This document shows, piece after piece, positions 52,101 to 53,961 of a stretch of 53,961 bases of DNA (the stretch's first letter is position 1; each line of letters begins with the position of its first letter). The notes under the pieces were generated by a model. That model worked only from the letters and a program-made list of their open reading frames with translations. It was not told the DNA's origin and made no database searches. This stretch comes from an uncultured Mycoplasmatales bacterium. Its GTDB lineage: Bacteria > Bacillota_I > Bacilli_A > UBA3375. The stretch lies in the NCBI GenBank assembly GCA_937936465.1, contig CALDDH010000002.1, forward strand, positions 1 to 53,961, in the 5' to 3' direction. Both the position numbers and the translations under genes were made by a program.

Positions 52101-53961
52101 AATTGGTATTATTGCTTCATCTGTTTTTGTTGATACTTCATCTTTATAATCTACACTAACATTACTTGCTATTTGATCATTGTCTGCTGGTAAAATAAAA
52201 GTATCTTTTGCTACCATTGTAAAATTAATTTCATAGATTGACCCACTGACTATTTGATTAAAGCTAATTGTATTATTAGTTTCATCAATATCATCAGCAG
52301 TAACTTGTGTTGGTGGGGTAGTTGATGTATCCAAAATAGTTATATTGGTTTTATCAATATTATTACTAACCAAGTTTTGATCACCTAAATTATATGTAAC
52401 AACTACTTCTTCTTCATTTACATCTGCAAGGCTATTATCTAAGGTTGTTGTATATGTTAATTCTTCACCTTTACTTACTTTCTGATTACTATCACTATCA
52501 CTTACTTGATAACTAATATTTAAATCAGGAGAAACTTCAACTTGAACTTCTTTGACAGCTTCAAGACCAATAGTGTTTTTGACACTTAATTTAACAGGAT
52601 ATTGATCAGAAATATTAATATCTACTGAACTTTCATCAACATTATCTTCAGTTAGTATAATTTCACCATCTTTACTGTCATATGCAAATGCATTATATGT
52701 TTCTGGATTATCTAATTTAACTCCTCCATTATTTCCAATTGGAATGATAATATCTTCTCCATATATATAAGGACTTCCATCTATTGGCATTGTATCACCT
52801 TCACCTATTACAACTACATTTACTAATTTAGATTGACTATCTACACTTAATTCAACTGGATAAACATCTGGCTTTGTTGTATCAATTTTATCTACATCTG
52901 ATTGCTTTATAGCTATATCTCCAGTTCTATTTCCAATTGTTTTATTATATGCAAAACTTTTATAGCTGTCTGGTTCACTGAAATCTGGATATTCAGTGCT
53001 CATTTTATTAGCCTGAACTATTATATCTTCACCATATACATATGTATCATTTTCATCAATTATCTGATCGCTCACTACAAGAGTTTGTATATCAGAACCT
53101 ATTTTTCCATTATATGTTGCAGACATTTCTATTGTGTATTCTCCAACTGTTTCAGTGCTAACTTTTTTGAAATTCTTAAAAAAGCTAGACCCTTGATTTA
53201 CAATTTCAATAGCTACACTTTCATCTTCTAAATCTATTACTTGATTATTTTCATCAATATAAAAACCAAATTCACCAAATGTATCAACTGTTACTTTATC
53301 ATCAACTAATACATAGCCAGTTTCCCCATATAAATTTACTTCTTGGTCTTTAACTGTTGTAACATCATCAAGTACATAGTAGTGAAGATTCAATGACTTA
53401 CCTTCAATTGTTAAAACAACATTGTATCTACCTTGTTCTTGATAATTAACATTACTATCATCAATTAATATTTGATCACTTAAATCATCTTCTCCTTTTG
53501 TTGCTAAAGCTTGGAAAGTATTATAATTAATATTATTATCTCCCACTTGTCCATAACCATTTGTTGCCGTTAATTCTATTTCATCTTCTGGTTCAGTTGG
53601 TTCTACAGGCTTTATAACACCATCATTACTCTCTCCTGGAATTGTTACAGATGGAATTTGCGTATTACTATCCCCTACTAAGTCTTGTCCACTTGTATCG
53701 TAGTAGTTTAATTCTATTTCTTCCTCTGTTGTTGATTCAGTAACTTCTTGTTCTATTACTTCCATACTATTTGTAACATTACTACTTGTTTCAATAACGT
53801 CTGCTCCACTTGCTTCCCACACTAGCATTTGTCCTGCTACTAAGTCAATGGGATCATTACTTGCATTGTAAGTATCCTCTGTTGCTTTAACTATTTGTTT
53901 AATCTCTGTTTGTGCATCTACCGATAACTTGCTATATTTTGTATTATCAGGATTAGTTAAA
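49149..53961 (-). CDS. Giant repetitive surface protein, thioester-domain-like start, two GLUG modules (5' end outside window)
   Basis: The frame is open to the window edge, giving about 1,603 visible residues. The first visible stretch (KLSVDAQTEIKQIVKATEDT ... DLVAGQMLVWEASG) resembles the second half of a thioester adhesin domain, where a Gln followed by x-x-I/V-W forms the bond. A T/E/P-rich linker follows, then several Ig-like repeats (YVYGEDIIV, YIYGEDIII). Next comes a cassette made of a DUF11-like domain, a CKDLESIG segment and GLUG repeats, and the cassette occurs twice. The C-terminus is EEVIEEEVIEEK, with no LPXTG motif and no transmembrane helix. It is probably an adhesin, with anchoring unresolved. 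Confidence 0.8.
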   Translation of the reverse strand, partial: LTNPDNTKYSKLSVDAQTEIKQIVKATEDTYNASNDPIDLVAGQMLVWEASGADVIETSSNVTNSMEVIEQEVTESTTEEEIELNYYDTSGQDLVGDSNTQIPSVTIPGESNDGVIKPVEPTEPEDEIELTATNGYGQVGDNNINYNTFQALATKGEDDLSDQILIDDSNVNYQEQGRYNVVLTIEGKSLNLHYYVLDDVTTVKDQEVNLYGETGYVLVDDKVTVDTFGEFGFYIDENNQVIDLEDESVAIEIVNQGSSFFKNFKKVSTETVGEYTIEMSATYNGKIGSDIQTLVVSDQIIDENDTYVYGEDIIVQANKMSTEYPDFSEPDSYKSFAYNKTIGNRTGDIAIKQSDVDKIDTTKPDVYPVELSVDSQSKLVNVVVIGEGDTMPIDGSPYIYGEDIIIPIGNNGGVKLDNPETYNAFAYDSKDGEIILTEDNVDESSVDINISDQYPVKLSVKNTIGLEAVKEVQVEVSPDLNISYQVSDSDSNQKVSKGEELTYTTTLDNSLADVNEEEVVVTYNLGDQNLVSNNIDKTNITILDTSTTPPTQVTADDIDETNNTISFNQIVSGSIYEINFTMVAKDTFILPADNDQIASNVSVDYKDEVSTKTDEAIIPIDTHLVTTCKDLESIGTTIDYQGSSHTTLWPSDDIYYLGKDIDCSETKEVSLYGEDGFNPINNFSGQFYGEGYTVDQLYIDSDNSNIGLFSEVEASSSIDSIGLTNVDITGKDNTAGLVGSNLGTITNTYTTGVVNGINNTAGLVGSNDGTIENSYSTSDILGELNVAGLVGVNRSQIKDTYATGDISSITGAGLIGSNIGIVENSFSASNIIGTTTASALIVENNGTITNSYGYELQLLNDVEVSLDTLVGNETSSNAEISSYSNLTNSPEWYKSTLNWDTDNNWSVGLNDGTDYYYPQLINLNNQNNNVIELPLGTLDFNATVSLSQEKNDDYLSTSETLTYTIVLDNSLSTLDTNEVKIESELDDVFLDSANAVITSVTDKDGKDISADLNGDISSGLSFDSIPASQTYTIVYTVNALGDFDIINNTELSIKNNIVVTESSIIDVTETNELDIYGVVESCKDLESIGSGQTSTDNSSITHNNSWTLDETYYLLNDIDCSTTTDSTLWDTDGFDSIGDLVYNDSLEVDTANSTPFSGQLNGNGMTVSDLYSNSYIEIYSDVSNQNTYNGVISALFPYVTGEINNLNFTALDVNNSYSDLTKVTSLFQGELIGYNSGNIESVNISGDDQTTDLDIPFLLSITHSAPFAIINDGQIINSTSSIGVTNNNGLIDDASSFILENNEGATIENSYSTGNINLTNTVPSQLENNASGLVLSNSGEITNTYATGDIENSGGAGGLVMTNTDTGIITNSYSAGDMLGSGSAGGLVKSNSGEITNSYSTSNVTYDNSSAGLVNSNSGNISKCYAIGDVIASDTDSPRAGGLSGTNSGTIENCFATGNVTVDTYNDVGGNSVGGLVGENTRNGVITNSYAYEMQNIKIGNFLDQLVYEAVVVGDNKGTFEPVGSIASYTNLQDPSWYQNTLIFSSDDWLIPATDGNFYYPQLVGLNNQINNIIQAPAFMKIDNKINNNIKEEVIEEEVIEEK
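49215..51150 (-). repeat. Second copy of the DUF11-like + CKDLESIG + GLUG cassette
   Basis: A DUF11-like domain (STSETLTYTIVLDNSLSTL) is followed by SCKDLESIG (about 50719-50696) and YYLLNDIDCSTT. A longer series of GLUG repeats (GLVLSNSGEITNTYATGD and variants) comes next, then YTNLQDPSWYQNTLIF and YYPQLVGLNNQINN. It differs enough from the first copy to be an old duplication. Confidence 0.75.
51170..52535 (-). repeat. First copy of the DUF11-like + CKDLESIG + GLUG cassette
   Basis: A DUF11-like domain (SKGEELTYTTTLDNSLADV) is followed by TCKDLESIG (about 52080-52057) and YYLGKDIDCSET. About five GLUG-type repeats (GLVGSNLGTITNTYTTG and variants) come next, then YSNLTNSPEWYKSTLNWD and YYYPQLINLNNQNN. 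The same order recurs downstream. Confidence 0.75.

Noticed and set aside
1-53961. TGA read as tryptophan, as in Mycoplasma and Spiroplasma.
   Set aside because: TGA serves as a stop for intact genes (for example 1060-2802, tlyA and coaC), and Trp is encoded by TGG throughout.
1-53961. tRNA genes, insertion sequences, prophage or integrase genes.
   Set aside because: None was recognised on either strand by reading; no transposase-like frame or flanking inverted repeats were found.

Overview
The window is very A+T-rich, strongly strand-biased chromosomal DNA from a Firmicutes-type bacterium. The gene order matches Bacilli: rpmE-prfA-prmC-sua5-rpiB, rpsB-tsf-pyrH-frr, rlmN-prpC-prkC-rsgA-rpe-thiN, secG-rnr-smpB, secA-prfB-ftsE-ftsX, recN-tlyA-dxs, and ytxG-ytxH-ccpA-tyrS. 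TGA is used as a stop and Trp is TGG, so this is the standard code and not that of Mycoplasma or Spiroplasma. The A+T richness, small intergenic gaps, several shortened proteins and a decaying CoA cluster suggest a reduced genome in the Bacilli/Mollicutes-Erysipelotrichia zone (Acholeplasma-, Izemoplasma- or RF39-like). The PASTA kinase, RodA/FtsW, FtsEX and TagGH point to a cell envelope with a wall or at least wall-like polymers. The lineage assignment is inference from gene order and content.

Layout, all on the minus strand unless stated. 1-2.8 kb: two ABC transporter units, with a promoter bracketed by inverted operator-like repeats. 2.8-9.6 kb: recN, tlyA, dxs, era, cdd, tyrS. 9.65-12.75 kb: a CcpA-like LacI regulator, YtxH/YtxG-like membrane proteins and a TagGH-type polymer exporter. 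12.8-20.4 kb: purA, glpX, nfo, pyrG, smpB, rnr, secG. 20.4-22.4 kb: four tandem paralogues of an unrecognised small membrane protein family. 22.4-28 kb: thiN, rpe, rsgA, prkC, prpC, rlmN. 28-37.1 kb: an unusual FtsZ, hemW, rodA/ftsW, ftsX, ftsE, prfB, secA. 37.2-38.6 kb: a plus-strand amino-acid:cation symporter. 38.7-39.9 kb: a 45-residue membrane peptide and a divergent CpaE/MinD-like protein. Around 40.04 kb: a candidate plus-strand small RNA. 40.2-47.3 kb: translation genes with L13- and S2-type leaders. 47.4-49.1 kb: a decaying coaB-coaC-coaX operon. 49.1-53.96 kb: a large repetitive surface protein that runs off the window.

Most genes are housekeeping. They cover translation (tyrS, prfA, prfB, prmC, frr, tsf, rpsB, rpsI, rplM, rpmE, sua5, rlmN, tlyA, era, rsgA), nucleotide supply (cdd, purA, pyrG, pyrH), isoprenoids (dxs), DNA repair (recN, nfo), secretion (secA, secG) and ribosome rescue/RNA decay (smpB, rnr).

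The most interesting departures are an FtsZ with a substituted T7-loop acid and no C-terminal tail, and an FtsE with a long acidic N-terminal extension. Others are the four-paralogue array, a putative sRNA displaying Shine-Dalgarno-complementary segments, the degraded CoA operon, the rnr/smpB overlap, and the thioester-domain-like GLUG adhesin. All motif and homology statements come from reading the sequence; no database search was run.
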